A DNA stretch of 64,000 nt from Acetobacter sp. AN02 (GTDB lineage Bacteria > Pseudomonadota > Alphaproteobacteria > Acetobacterales > Acetobacteraceae): the NCBI RefSeq assembly GCF_029759835.1, contig NZ_JAJJND010000001.1, positions 1 through 64,000 of the forward strand. The letters are read 5' to 3'. The notes beneath the pieces are model-generated. The model made no database searches, had not been told where the DNA came from, and saw only the letters and a program-made list of their open reading frames with translations. This document shows positions 7,633 to 16,282 of this stretch, one piece after another; position 1 is the first letter of the stretch, and each line of letters begins with the position of its first letter. Made by a program: the position numbers and the translations under genes.

Positions 7633-8665
7633 ATGACCGCACTCCCCCCGATCAGCCGCCGCACCCTGCTCAGAACCGGCCTCGCCGCCGGTGCGGCAGC
7701 CCTCACCACGACACATTCCGCCCGCGCCGCGGATTTTTCCCTGCTGAACGTGTCATACGATCCGACACGCGAGCTTTATGCCGAAATCGACAAAACCTTC
7801 CGGACATTCTGGACAGACGGACATCCGGGCGATCATGTCGCGGTCCGCAGCTCCCATGGCGGCTCAGGCGCTCAGGCCCGCTCAGTGCTCGAAGGGGCCC
7901 CCGCCGATATCGTCACGCTCGGACTGGCCTGGGATATCGACGTCCTGGCACAGCATGGCCTCCTTGCGGCGGACTGGGAAAAACGCCTGCCCCACAATTC
8001 AACCCCCTTCACCAGCACGATCGTTTTTCTCGTCCGCAAGGGCAATCCGAAAAACATCCATAACTGGCCTGACCTGATCCGTGATGATGTGTCCGTCATC
8101 ACACCCAACCCGAAAACATCCGGCGGCGCACGCTGGAACTATCTCGCCGCCTGGGGATGGTCCCTGCGGTCTTCCGGAAACTCGGAAGACAAAGCAAAGG
8201 AGTATCTGAAAAAACTCTTCGCGCGCGTCCCCGTTCTCGATACCGGCGCACGCGGCGCGACAAACTCCTTCGTGCAGCGCCAGCTCGGAGACGTCCTGCT
8301 CGCCTGGGAAAACGAAGCCCTGCTCGCAGTCCACGATCTCGGACCCGATCAGTTCGATATCGTCGTCCCCTCCGTCAGCATTCTTGCCGAACCCCCTGTC
8401 GCCGTCGTGGATAAAAACGTCAGGGCACACGGCACCGAAGCCGTTGCGAACGCCTATGTGAATTTCCTGTTCACACCCGAAGCACAGAAAATCGGGGCAA
8501 AACACTATTACCGCCCGGCCGATCCCGCGATCCTCGCCGCCAGCCAGTCAGTCAGTCTTTCCGAAAGTCGATACGTTCGATGTCGCAAGCCTGGGCGGAT
8601 GGAAAAGCATCCAGAAACTCCATTTCAGTGACGGAGGAATTTTCGATCAGCTCTACAGGGGATAA
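7633..8665 (+). pseudogene. Tat-exported sulfate-binding protein, frameshifted at a CAGT repeat
   Basis: This encodes a periplasmic sulfate/thiosulfate-binding protein of the Sbp/CysP type. It has a twin-arginine signal (ISRRTLLRTGLAAGAAAL, cleavage near SARA), then LLNVSYDPTRELYAEIDKTF, RSSHGGSGAQARSV, TPNPKTSGGARWNYLAAWG and FLFTPEAQKIGAKHYYRP, all typical. As read, the frame stops at 8631 with a foreign 16-residue tail. Three tandem CAGT units (8545-8556) cause this. With two units the frame continues FPKVDTFDVASLGGWKSIQK...LYRG to the stop at 8663-8665, which is the normal family ending. The cysT, cysW and cysA partners are not in the window. The frameshift could be a fixed mutation, a phase-variable state or a sequencing error. 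Confidence 0.85.
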
Positions 8666-9000
8666 CCACTCCGCCGGGCGGCACGGAAAAAACGGATACG
8701 GATAAGAAATCATCCACAACAGAACCGCAGTGTTCTGAAATATCTCCTGCCGTATCCGTCCGGCCATATATAAAGGGCTTTCCGGCTGACTATCTCTGCA
8801 CAGATATGTACGGAAAGCAGATATATACAGAACAAAAAACGATATTTCCGATCACGATATCGCCCGCATCCGCCCCGGGCCACCACAGATATCACGAAAC
8901 CGTGAAAGCATATCCGCCTGACGCCCGCCGGAAAACATTGACCTGCCATCCGTGCAGAGTCTTACTGAAAGTCCTGCCACCAGAGAGAAAGGATACTGCC
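8666..9000. other. pqqA upstream region
   Basis: 335 bases without a credible gene. It contains CATATATAAAGGG (8765-8777), an imperfect 17-base tandem repeat (8801-8834), and the inverted repeat CGATAT...ATATCG around 8840-8862. It must hold the promoter of the pqq operon. No single promoter stands out clearly enough to place. Confidence 0.5.
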
Positions 9001-9081
9001 ATGTCCTGGACAACACCGAAAATCACTGAGGTACCTCTGGGTGCCGAAATCAACAGCTATGTCTGCGGCCTGAAGAAATAA
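9001..9081 (+). CDS. pqqA: PQQ precursor peptide PqqA
   Basis: A 26-residue ribosomal peptide that is the substrate of PQQ synthesis. It carries the conserved Glu16 and Tyr20 (GAEINSYVCG) that PqqE cross-links and from which the PQQ skeleton derives. The start follows a GAGAAAGGA ribosome site. It is the first gene of pqqABCDE and is followed by a hairpin, an arrangement that gives far more pqqA than downstream transcript in related bacteria. Confidence 0.97.
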   Translation: MSWTTPKITEVPLGAEINSYVCGLKK

Positions 9082-9106
9082 TCCGGCCCGCAGGCCCGGC
9101 CCGGAA

Positions 9107-9135
9107 CGCCGCCGGTCTCGCACCGGCGGCGTTTT
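9107..9135 (+). terminator. Hairpin between pqqA and pqqB
   Basis: CGCCGCCGGT (9107-9116) pairs perfectly with ACCGGCGGCG (9122-9131) across a five-base loop and is followed by TTTT. It looks like a partial rho-independent terminator, or a 3' stabiliser of the abundant pqqA message, with read-through into pqqB. Confidence 0.8.
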
Positions 9136-9140
9136 GTGCA

Positions 9141-9146
9141 TATAAT
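9141..9146 (+). promoter_or_regulatory. Possible -10 box of a second promoter at pqqB
   Basis: A perfect TATAAT lies eight bases before the pqqB ATG, just after the pqqA terminator. No good -35 is seen. If used, transcription would start at or next to the ATG, giving an almost leaderless message. Confidence 0.3.
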
Positions 9147-9153
9147 TTCTGCC

Positions 9154-10077
9154 ATGATTGATCTCATCGTCCTGGGCGCTGCAGCAGGCGGCGGGTTTCC
9201 CCAGTGGAACTCCGGAGCGGATGCCTGCAACAGAGCCCGCGCCGCAGACCCTCTCGCTCCCGCCCGCACCCAGGCCTCCATCGCCATCAGCGGAGACGGA
9301 ACGCACTGGTTCATCGTCAATGCCTCACCCGATCTGCGGCAGCAGATCACACAGACCCCCGAACTCCACCCGAAAACCGGCCTGCGCTCCACCCCGATCC
9401 AGGGCGTCATCCTCACGGGTGCTGAGGTGGACACCATCACGGGCCTCCTCACCCTGCGCGAACGCCAGCCCTTCGACATCCTCGCCAGCCGCCAGGTGCT
9501 GGACCAGCTCGACGCCAACCCGATCTTCGAAGCTCTGAACCGCAGCATCGTCACCCGGTCCGAATTCCGCACCACAGAAACCATCGCGCTCAGGCACACC
9601 GACGGCACCCCGTCCGGACTGCAGGTGACGCCCTTCACCGTCCCCGGCAAGGTTCCGCTTTATGCCGAAGCAGGTGAAAATCCCGGAGAAATTCTCGAAA
9701 ACGGAGAAACGGTCGGGCTGGAGATCGCCGACGGACAGCACCGCGTTCTCTATATCCCCGGCTGTGCGGACATGACCCCCGGCCTGCGGACCCGGCTGCA
9801 GAATGCCGATCTGGTCCTGTTCGACGGAACGCTGTGGACCGATGACGAGATGATCCGCGCAGGAACCGGAGTGAAGACGGGACGCAGAATGGGACATATG
9901 TCGGTTTCCGGTCCGGATGGCACGATTTCCGCGCTCAGAAATCTGAATATTACCCGGATGATATTCATCCATATCAACAATTCGAACCCCCTCCTGCTCG
10001 CCGATTCCGCCGAACGCGCCGAAGCCGCTGCGGCAGGATGGGAAGTCTCTTACGACGGTATGAGGATCACGCTGTGA
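9154..10077 (+). CDS. pqqB: PQQ biosynthesis protein PqqB
   Basis: A 307-residue metallo-beta-lactamase-fold protein, typical PqqB length. It begins MIDLIVLGAAAGGGFPQWNS, diagnostic of the family, with later GVILTGAEVDTITGLLTLRE and GHMSVSG. PqqB is thought to act as an oxygenase on the tyrosine-derived intermediate during ring formation. The start at 9154 matches the family N-terminus; no ribosome-binding site is visible before it. It overlaps pqqC by four bases. Confidence 0.95.
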   Translation: MIDLIVLGAAAGGGFPQWNSGADACNRARAADPLAPARTQASIAISGDGTHWFIVNASPDLRQQITQTPELHPKTGLRSTPIQGVILTGAEVDTITGLLTLRERQPFDILASRQVLDQLDANPIFEALNRSIVTRSEFRTTETIALRHTDGTPSGLQVTPFTVPGKVPLYAEAGENPGEILENGETVGLEIADGQHRVLYIPGCADMTPGLRTRLQNADLVLFDGTLWTDDEMIRAGTGVKTGRRMGHMSVSGPDGTISALRNLNITRMIFIHINNSNPLLLADSAERAEAAAAGWEVSYDGMRITL

Positions 10078-10805
10078 GCGCTCCCCTTTCCCCCGACCAG
10101 CTCGAAGCCGCCCTGCGCGCCATCGGCGCGGAGCGCTATCACAACCTGCATCCGTTCCACCGGGCACTGCATGACGGACACCTGACAAAGGCCCAGGTCC
10201 AGGCCTGGGCCCTGAACCGCTACTATTACCAGGCCCGCATCCCGGCCAAGGACGCAACCCTGCTGGCCCGGCTGCCCACGGCGGAGCTGCGGCGGGAATG
10301 GCGCCGCCGGATCGAGGATCATGACGGCACAGAGCCCGGCACCGGCGGGATCGCCCGCTGGCTGCATCTGACGGACGGGCTCGGCCTTGATCGCGGCTAT
10401 GTCGAATCCCTTGAGGGACTGCTGCCCGGCACGCGCTTTGCCGTCGATGCCTATGTGCATTTCGTCGGGGAACGGACGATCACGGAAGCCATCGCCTCCT
10501 CCCTGACCGAACTGTTCTCTCCGCAGATCATCTCCGAGCGTGTCTCGGGCATGCTGCGCAACTACGATTTCATCACGGAAGAGACACTGGCCTATTTCAC
10601 CCCGCGCCTGACCCAGGCCCCGCGCGATTCCGATTTCGCCCTGAACTGGGTGCGCGAACACGCACGCACGACAGAGGAACAGACAGCGGTTCTCAATGCC
10701 CTGAAATTCAAATGCGGCGTGCTCTGGTCGATGCTGGATGCGCTGGATTACGCCTATGTCGCGCCGGGACATATTCCTCCGGGCGCTTTCCGGCCCGTCT
10801 CATGA
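10074..10805 (+). CDS. pqqC: PQQ synthase PqqC
   Basis: A 243-residue heme-oxygenase-like helical protein that performs the last oxidation and ring closure of PQQ. Family motifs include YHNLHPFHRALHDGHLTKAQ, NRYYYQARIPAKDA, RRRIEDHDG and FVGERTITEAIASSLTELFS. The start is a GTG at 10074 that overlaps the pqqB stop (GTGA). The in-frame ATG at 10038 lies inside pqqB and would add a non-family N-terminus. Confidence 0.95.
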   Translation: MSAPLSPDQLEAALRAIGAERYHNLHPFHRALHDGHLTKAQVQAWALNRYYYQARIPAKDATLLARLPTAELRREWRRRIEDHDGTEPGTGGIARWLHLTDGLGLDRGYVESLEGLLPGTRFAVDAYVHFVGERTITEAIASSLTELFSPQIISERVSGMLRNYDFITEETLAYFTPRLTQAPRDSDFALNWVREHARTTEEQTAVLNALKFKCGVLWSMLDALDYAYVAPGHIPPGAFRPVS

Positions 10806-11086
10806 CCGGCATGTCGGAGCAGACGGTTCCGGCCTTTGCCCGCGGGACCCGCCTGCAGCACGACCGCGTACGCGATCAATGGATCATCCAGGCCCCGGAG
10901 CGGGCCTTCCTTGCCGATCCTGTGGCGGCGGAAATTCTCCGGCGGGTTGACGGCCATACCTCCCTGGGCGGGATCATCGACGCTCTGGCGGAGGCTTTCA
11001 GGGCCCCGCGCGAGGTGATCGCGCGGGATGTTCTGGCCATGGCCGGAGATCTTGCCGGACGCCAGGTTCTGGTGAGCGTGACATGA
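10802..11086 (+). CDS. pqqD: PqqD peptide chaperone
   Basis: A 94-residue RiPP recognition element protein that binds PqqA and presents it to PqqE. It has the family features PAFARGTRLQHDRVRDQWII and LLxPE-like QAPERAF, then ILRRVDGHTSLGGIIDALAE. The ATG overlaps the pqqC stop (ATGA), which fixes the start; the longer upstream frame lies within pqqC. Confidence 0.93.
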   Translation: MTGMSEQTVPAFARGTRLQHDRVRDQWIIQAPERAFLADPVAAEILRRVDGHTSLGGIIDALAEAFRAPREVIARDVLAMAGDLAGRQVLVSVT

Positions 11087-12165
11087 CTGCCGCGTCGCCC
11101 CCGATGAGCCTGCTGGCTGAACTGACCCATCGCTGCCCGCTGCGCTGTCCCTACTGTTCCAATCCCCTGGCCCTGGAGCCGAAAGCCCGCGAACTGTCCA
11201 CGGCGGAATGGTGTGACGTGCTCGGCCAGGCGGCGGCGCTCGGCGTATTACAGGTGCATTTCTCGGGCGGAGAACCGATGGCGCGGCGCGACCTGCCCGA
11301 ACTGGTGCGCCATGCCTCCGCCGCCGGACTTTACACCAATCTGATCACCTCCGGCGTCCTGATGACACCGGAGTCCCTGACCGCTCTCTCCGATGCCGGA
11401 CTGGATCACGTGCAGCTTTCCTTCCAGGATTCCGACGCGGACACGGCGGAAGTGATCGGCGGAATGAAGGGCGCGCAGCTCCGCAAGCTTGAGGCCGCAC
11501 GGCTGATTGCGGAGGACGGCATGCCGATGACGTTCAATTTCGTCATCCATCGTCTGAATGCGGAGCGGGTTCCGGCCATGCTGGATCTGGCGGACGCCTG
11601 CGGGGCGCGCCGGGTGGAAATCGCCCATACGCAATATTACGGCTGGGGCCTGCGGAACCGGGCGGCTCTGCTGCCGACGCGTTCCCAGCTTGAGGCAACC
11701 GAGCGGGCCGTTGCTGCCGCACGGGAACGGTTCGGCAGCCGGATCGCCATCGATTTCGTCACGCCGGATTATTACGCCGATGAGCCCAAGCCCTGCATGG
11801 GCGGCTGGGGCGAGCGGTTCCTGAACATCACACCCGCCGGGCGCGTTCTGCCCTGCCATGCGGCCGAGACCATCCCGGGCGTGACGTTTCCGGACATCCG
11901 GACCTCGTCCCTGAAGGAGATATGGGAGGAGTCGGAGCTGTTCGGGATGTTCCGCGGCACGGACTGGATGCCCGAACCCTGCCGGTCCTGCGATCGCCGG
12001 GAGGCGGATCGCGGCGGATGCCGCTGTCAGGCTCTGGCCCTGACCGGGCGGGCGGACACGACGGACCCGGTCTGCCGCCGCTCCGCGCATCGCGGGCTGA
12101 TCGACGCGCAGCTTCCGTCCGGAGATCACGAAGCGGCACCGTTCATATATCGTCCGGCCCCGTGA
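11083..12165 (+). CDS. pqqE: Radical SAM protein PqqE
   Basis: A 360-residue radical SAM enzyme that forms the carbon-carbon bond between Glu and Tyr of PqqA. The CX3CX2C cluster (CPLRCPYC, about residues 19-26) binds the SAM 4Fe-4S cluster, followed by HFSGGEPMARRDL. The C-terminal SPASM region holds further cysteines (KPCMGGWGERFLNITPAGRV, PCHAAETIPG, CRSCDRREADRGGCRCQA). The ATG overlaps the pqqD stop. The operon lacks pqqF, so the precursor is probably trimmed by a protease encoded elsewhere, as in Gluconobacter. Confidence 0.96.
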   Translation: MTAASPPMSLLAELTHRCPLRCPYCSNPLALEPKARELSTAEWCDVLGQAAALGVLQVHFSGGEPMARRDLPELVRHASAAGLYTNLITSGVLMTPESLTALSDAGLDHVQLSFQDSDADTAEVIGGMKGAQLRKLEAARLIAEDGMPMTFNFVIHRLNAERVPAMLDLADACGARRVEIAHTQYYGWGLRNRAALLPTRSQLEATERAVAAARERFGSRIAIDFVTPDYYADEPKPCMGGWGERFLNITPAGRVLPCHAAETIPGVTFPDIRTSSLKEIWEESELFGMFRGTDWMPEPCRSCDRREADRGGCRCQALALTGRADTTDPVCRRSAHRGLIDAQLPSGDHEAAPFIYRPAP

Positions 12166-12174
12166 ACGGCCGAT

Positions 12175-12193
12175 GCAGAATGTTACATTCTGC
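12175..12193. promoter_or_regulatory. Perfect 19-base palindrome after pqqE
   Basis: GCAGAATG (12175-12182), TTA, CATTCTGC (12186-12193). It lies 10 bases after the pqqE stop and about 120 bases before the next gene. It lacks a T-run, so it may be a protein-binding site for the gene at 12316 or an mRNA 3' stabiliser rather than a terminator. Confidence 0.4.
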
Positions 12194-12315
12194 CGAGACC
12201 CGGGGATGCGAATGTGGCGTCAGGCCGGGATATCGCCTGATCCCGCCGCCTTTTCCGGACAGGTGGCCTGTTTTACTGCTGGACAGATGACGCCCCGTAT
12301 CGTCTTTGATCTCTC

Positions 12316-12666
12316 ATGATGTCCGAGGATCTCTACACTCAAAGGATCAGTGCACTGCTGGCCCGTCTGCCCGAAAGGCTGCGGAAGGGTATTCAGTGGC
12401 TTCTGGAGCCGTCCCGGAAATGGGTGCGGATTCCCTCCGGACTGCTGTTCTGTGTCGGGGGGCTGCTCGGATTCCTGCCGGTTCTCGGGTTCTGGATGCT
12501 CCCGGTCGGAATTCTGCTGCTGTCCGAGGATTTTCCTCCGTTCCGACGCCTCAGCATGCGGGGGCTGGACTGGGTGGCCCGTAAGCGCCCGGGCTGGCTG
12601 GAGCCGCCTGCGGGCAGTCCTCCTCCGGGCAACCCGCCGGACGCGTCATCGGGCGGACCGGCGTGA
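12316..12666 (+). CDS. Small membrane protein, PGPGW-like
   Basis: 116 residues with a basic amphipathic N-terminus, one long hydrophobic hairpin (about 42-70: SGLLFCVGGLLGFLPVLGFW, MLPVGILLLSED) and an ARKRPGW segment before a Pro/Gly-rich tail. It resembles small transmembrane proteins of the PGPGW type found near envelope genes; this assignment is tentative. It is followed 30 bases later by a phosphatase-like gene on the same strand. Confidence 0.6.
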   Translation: MMSEDLYTQRISALLARLPERLRKGIQWLLEPSRKWVRIPSGLLFCVGGLLGFLPVLGFWMLPVGILLLSEDFPPFRRLSMRGLDWVARKRPGWLEPPAGSPPPGNPPDASSGGPA

Positions 12667-12696
12667 TCCCTGTGCATATTGAAAGAGTTCTGATCG

Positions 12697-13359
12697 GTGT
12701 TTGACGGCGATATCTCCACCCGAAACGGTCGTCTGCGCGCGTGGAATGACAGTCTCTTTGTCGATCATGCCGTATTCCGCCTGGTCTGGACGAATGTCCG
12801 GCCGGTCATTCCCGGCAAGGTCTGGCGCTGCAATCACCCGACGCCCGCCCGCCTGGCCCGGGCGAAGGAACGGTACGGGCTGAAAACCCTGGTCAATCTG
12901 CGCGGGCACCGGCAGTGCGGTTCGGACGCGCTGTCCCGCGATGCGGCCCGGCGGCTTGGTCTTGAACATATCGATATGGCGTTCGAGAGCCGCGGCGCCC
13001 CGCATCGCGACCGTATCCTGCGCTTTGCCGGGCTGTATGAGACCATACAGTTTCCGATGATGATGCACTGCAAATCAGGGGCGGACCGTGCGGGTCTTGC
13101 CTCCGGTCTGGCAGTTCTTTTTGAGGGTGGGAGCGCGACGGAGGCGCTCAGGCAGCTCTCCTGGCGCTACGGCCATTTCAACCGGTCCCGGACAGGGATT
13201 CTGGATGCATTCTTCCTGCGCTATCGCAGCGAGGCCGAGGGGCGGATGCCCTTTCTGGACTGGGTTCGCGACGAATATGACGAGGCCGCCCTGAAGCGGG
13301 ATTTCGTTTCAGGAAAGCTTGCCTCTTTCGTGAACGACACCGTGCTCCGTCGCGAATAA
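12697..13359 (+). CDS. Dual-specificity / tyrosine phosphatase-like protein
   Basis: 220 residues with the Cys-based phosphatase loop HCKSGADRAG (CX5R, catalytic Cys near residue 125) and an upstream TLVNLRGHR segment that fits the general-acid region of this fold. No signal peptide is seen. The start is a GTG at 12697 with a weak ribosome site. Such proteins in Alphaproteobacteria are often linked to envelope or polysaccharide functions, but the substrate is unknown here. Neighbours are a small membrane protein and a TolC-family exporter. Confidence 0.75.
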   Translation: MFDGDISTRNGRLRAWNDSLFVDHAVFRLVWTNVRPVIPGKVWRCNHPTPARLARAKERYGLKTLVNLRGHRQCGSDALSRDAARRLGLEHIDMAFESRGAPHRDRILRFAGLYETIQFPMMMHCKSGADRAGLASGLAVLFEGGSATEALRQLSWRYGHFNRSRTGILDAFFLRYRSEAEGRMPFLDWVRDEYDEAALKRDFVSGKLASFVNDTVLRRE

Positions 13360-13470
13360 TTCCTTACCGTTCTGATACATTCCGCAATACCGGAAGGCAT
13401 CATTCGTTTGTCCGGTCTGCCACGATCCGGTAAAATCGGTTCTTCCTTCTGACTGCTCCGGAATCAGTTC

Positions 13471-14769
13471 TTGCCCGCCTGTCATGGCCCGTCCGCCCTG
13501 CCCGCACTCTCCTTTCCGGCTGTCGTCCGGGCGCTCGGTGCGGCGGCGGTCTTCCTGTGTCTTATGCCCGGTGCCGCACGCTGCGCCGGGACGCTGCCGT
13601 TCACGACGGCGGTGGCACGCGCATGGGCCATCGATCCGGTCCGTGACGAGCTGATCACGAACCGGCATATGGCCGGAGAGCGGGCGGATGCCGCAAAATC
13701 ATGGTTCGCGGGCGGCCCGACGCTGAACGGCACCTATCTGGACGATCATTTCATCGGCTCCAAGCAGGGCTACACCACCTATCAGGGATCTGTTTCCGTC
13801 CCGCTCTGGCTGCCGGGCCAGGCAACCGCGACGGAAAAGGTTGCGGAAGCCGAGGAAGCTGCGGCTGAAACCCGTCTGCGTGTCGAGCATATGGCGGTCG
13901 CGGTGCGCGTTCTGGATGCCACCGGCGCCATTCTGATTGCACGGCGGAATCTGGAGATTGCCAGCTCCACCGCATCCGACCTGCAGCGTCTGGAAGATCT
14001 GACCCGCCAGGGCGTTCAGTCCGGAGAGCTTCCGTCATCCGATCTCCAGGCCGCCGTGTCGGAACATGCACGGGCGCAAAGTGCCGTCGGAGAGGCCCGC
14101 GAGAAGATCATCACGACCGAAGAGGCCCTGCGCCAGCTGACGGGCAGCGATCTGGTGCCGGATATCCTGTCCTGGGACGAGGCGGCGGGTGCCGTTGCCC
14201 TGCGGCGGCTGCCCGAAGCCATCGCACGGCGGGACCCGCGTGTCCGCAATGCCCGTCAGAACGTTCTGACGGCGCGTGAGGGGATGAAGCTGGCCCGCCG
14301 GAGCTACATGCCCAACCCGGAGGTCGGGATCGACGTCCTGCGTCAGGCACAGTGGGAAAGCCCGATGGATACGCAGGTCGGCGCGCATTTCAGCGTAGCG
14401 CTTCCGAGTGACGTGCGTAATGCCCCGATCATGACGGCGGCCGCGAACCGGCTCGCGCTGGCCGGACGTGAGGAAATCCAGACGCAGCGCAACGTGCGTA
14501 ATGAGGTGGCGCAGGTTCGCGCCCGGGTGGATGCCGCGAGAATCACGCTCGAGAATGCCCGGAGTTCCGAACGGGCCCTGAGCGAACGGGCCGGAATTAC
14601 GGAGAAGGCATGGCGTCTGAGCGAGATGCCGCTGATCGAGGCCCTGCGCGCCCGTCAGGCAGCCTGGGAGGGCGCACGCGCCCTTAATGAGGCGGAAGTG
14701 AGCTGGCATGCGGCGCTGATCCGCCTGATTATTGCCAGTGGCGATCTCCCGGGTGTCGGCTTCCTCTGA
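13471..14769 (+). CDS. TolC-family outer membrane efflux protein
   Basis: About 432 residues with an N-terminal signal sequence (hydrophobic stretch LGAAAVFLCLMPGAARCA) and the two long helical repeats of outer-membrane efflux proteins: AEEAAAETRLRVEHMAVAVR... and the second repeat VRNEVAQVRARVDAARITLE. It would form a trimeric outer-membrane channel for an RND, MFS or ABC pump, or a metal efflux system of the CzcC type. No pump genes are adjacent. The start is a TTG; no ATG is available before the signal sequence. Confidence 0.8.
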   Translation: MPACHGPSALPALSFPAVVRALGAAAVFLCLMPGAARCAGTLPFTTAVARAWAIDPVRDELITNRHMAGERADAAKSWFAGGPTLNGTYLDDHFIGSKQGYTTYQGSVSVPLWLPGQATATEKVAEAEEAAAETRLRVEHMAVAVRVLDATGAILIARRNLEIASSTASDLQRLEDLTRQGVQSGELPSSDLQAAVSEHARAQSAVGEAREKIITTEEALRQLTGSDLVPDILSWDEAAGAVALRRLPEAIARRDPRVRNARQNVLTAREGMKLARRSYMPNPEVGIDVLRQAQWESPMDTQVGAHFSVALPSDVRNAPIMTAAANRLALAGREEIQTQRNVRNEVAQVRARVDAARITLENARSSERALSERAGITEKAWRLSEMPLIEALRARQAAWEGARALNEAEVSWHAALIRLIIASGDLPGVGFL

Positions 14770-14773
14770 GGCG

Positions 14774-16282
14774 TCAGTTCCGGACGGAGCGGCGTTCGCT
14801 GACGGCCAGGCGGCGTTCGGCCATTTTTGCAAGCCGGACGAACGGCAGCCCCAGCAGCAGATAGGCCGCACCGACCATCAGCCCCGTCCCGAAATAGTCG
14901 AAATAGGTTGAGGACAGGCGCACATAGGTCTGGCTCAGCTCCGTCAGCGTGATGATGGAAACCAGAGAGGAGTCCTTGAGCAGGGAGATGAAATCATTGG
15001 TCATCACCGGCACGACGACACGGAAGGCCTGCGGCACCACCACGTAGCGCAGGGCCTGAGTGTGCGTCATGTTCAGGGCCGTGGCCGCTTCCATCTGCCC
15101 GCGGGCAACGGACTGAAGCCCGGCCCGGTAATTCTCCGCCTCATAGGCCGCATAGTTCAGCCCCAGACCAAGTACGCCCGCCACAAAGGGAGACAGGCGG
15201 ACGCCGATCGCCGGAAGCCCGTAGAAGATGAACAGGATCTGGATCAGCAGAGGCGTGCCGCGCACGACCTCGATATAAAGCCCGGCCAGAAGACCGGCCC
15301 ATCCCGGGCCATAGCGGCGCAGAAGCGCCAGGATCATGCCGAGCAGCACGGCAAGGCACATGGCGCAGGCGGAAACCGCAAGCGTCATCAGTGCGCCCCG
15401 GAAGATCAGAGGCAGGAACCCGACATAGCGCTCCATCCGCGCCTTCATGCCCTGGCTCTTGCGGATGGCATTCAGATATCGCGTCCACTCATCAGGGCTG
15501 ATTGCCGGTTCCGCATGATCGCCCGTCCATTCGGCCATCTCCGGCGTCCAGAGATTCCAGCGCGCGAGAATCCGGTGCAGGGAACCGTCCCGGACCATGG
15601 ACTCAATGGCGGCGTCCATCTTCTGCCGCAGCAGCACGTTGGCCCCTTTACGGAAGGCGATCCCGTAGGACAGCTGCCCCACGGGAGGCCCCACGAGGCG
15701 CAGCATGGGATCGGCCTCTCCATAATACAGCGCGATGGGGCCATCGATCAGCACGGCATCCAGACGCCCGTCCCTCAGATCAGCAAAGACATTGGATTCC
15801 TCGTCATAGGTCCGCAGGGTGACGTCCGCGCGCTCACGCAGCATGCGCTCGGCCAGCGTGTCCTTCAGTGTCCCGATGGTATGCCCGCCAAGACGCTCGA
15901 ACGAGTCCAGCCCGGCCTGGTCACGCCGGACCACGATACGCTCTGACGTGACATAGTACGGCTTGCTGAAATCGAGCGCCTCCATATGCTCGGGCGTCAT
16001 TTCGATGCCGTCGATCACCATCTCGTAGAAACCGCGCTGGAGGCCGGGGATCAGGCCGTCCCAGTCGTTCTGCACGAATTCGGTATCCCTACCGATACGC
16101 CGGCCCAGCTCCGTGACGATATCATTCTCGAACCCGGCCATACGGCTCTGATCCGCCGGATCGTGAAAGAGATAGGGCACGTTGGACGTGCCGTCAGAGG
16201 CCCAGCGTACCGGGGCGGACCATCCCGCGGCAGGCAGCAGGCTGGCAAGACACAGGGCCAGCCGGATCAGAAAGGAGATCAT
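14774..16282 (-). CDS. Amino-acid ABC transporter, fused binding protein and permease
   Basis: A 502-residue protein joining two normally separate parts. Residues 1-23 are a signal peptide ([20 protein letters not shown]); 24-260 are a polar-amino-acid-binding domain (AGFENDIVTELGRRIG, NDWDGLIPGLQRGFYEMVID, LDAVLIDGPIALYY). A linker leads to a HisMQ/GlnP-type permease with several membrane helices (about 295-490) and the EAA loop (ENYRAGLQSVARGQMEAATA). The ATG at 16282 overlaps the stop of the ATPase gene by four bases, fixing the start. GlnP-type fusions are known elsewhere. The substrate is probably a polar amino acid; glutamine is only a guess. Confidence 0.85.
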   Translation of the reverse strand: MISFLIRLALCLASLLPAAGWSAPVRWASDGTSNVPYLFHDPADQSRMAGFENDIVTELGRRIGRDTEFVQNDWDGLIPGLQRGFYEMVIDGIEMTPEHMEALDFSKPYYVTSERIVVRRDQAGLDSFERLGGHTIGTLKDTLAERMLRERADVTLRTYDEESNVFADLRDGRLDAVLIDGPIALYYGEADPMLRLVGPPVGQLSYGIAFRKGANVLLRQKMDAAIESMVRDGSLHRILARWNLWTPEMAEWTGDHAEPAISPDEWTRYLNAIRKSQGMKARMERYVGFLPLIFRGALMTLAVSACAMCLAVLLGMILALLRRYGPGWAGLLAGLYIEVVRGTPLLIQILFIFYGLPAIGVRLSPFVAGVLGLGLNYAAYEAENYRAGLQSVARGQMEAATALNMTHTQALRYVVVPQAFRVVVPVMTNDFISLLKDSSLVSIITLTELSQTYVRLSSTYFDYFGTGLMVGAAYLLLGLPFVRLAKMAERRLAVSERRSVRN

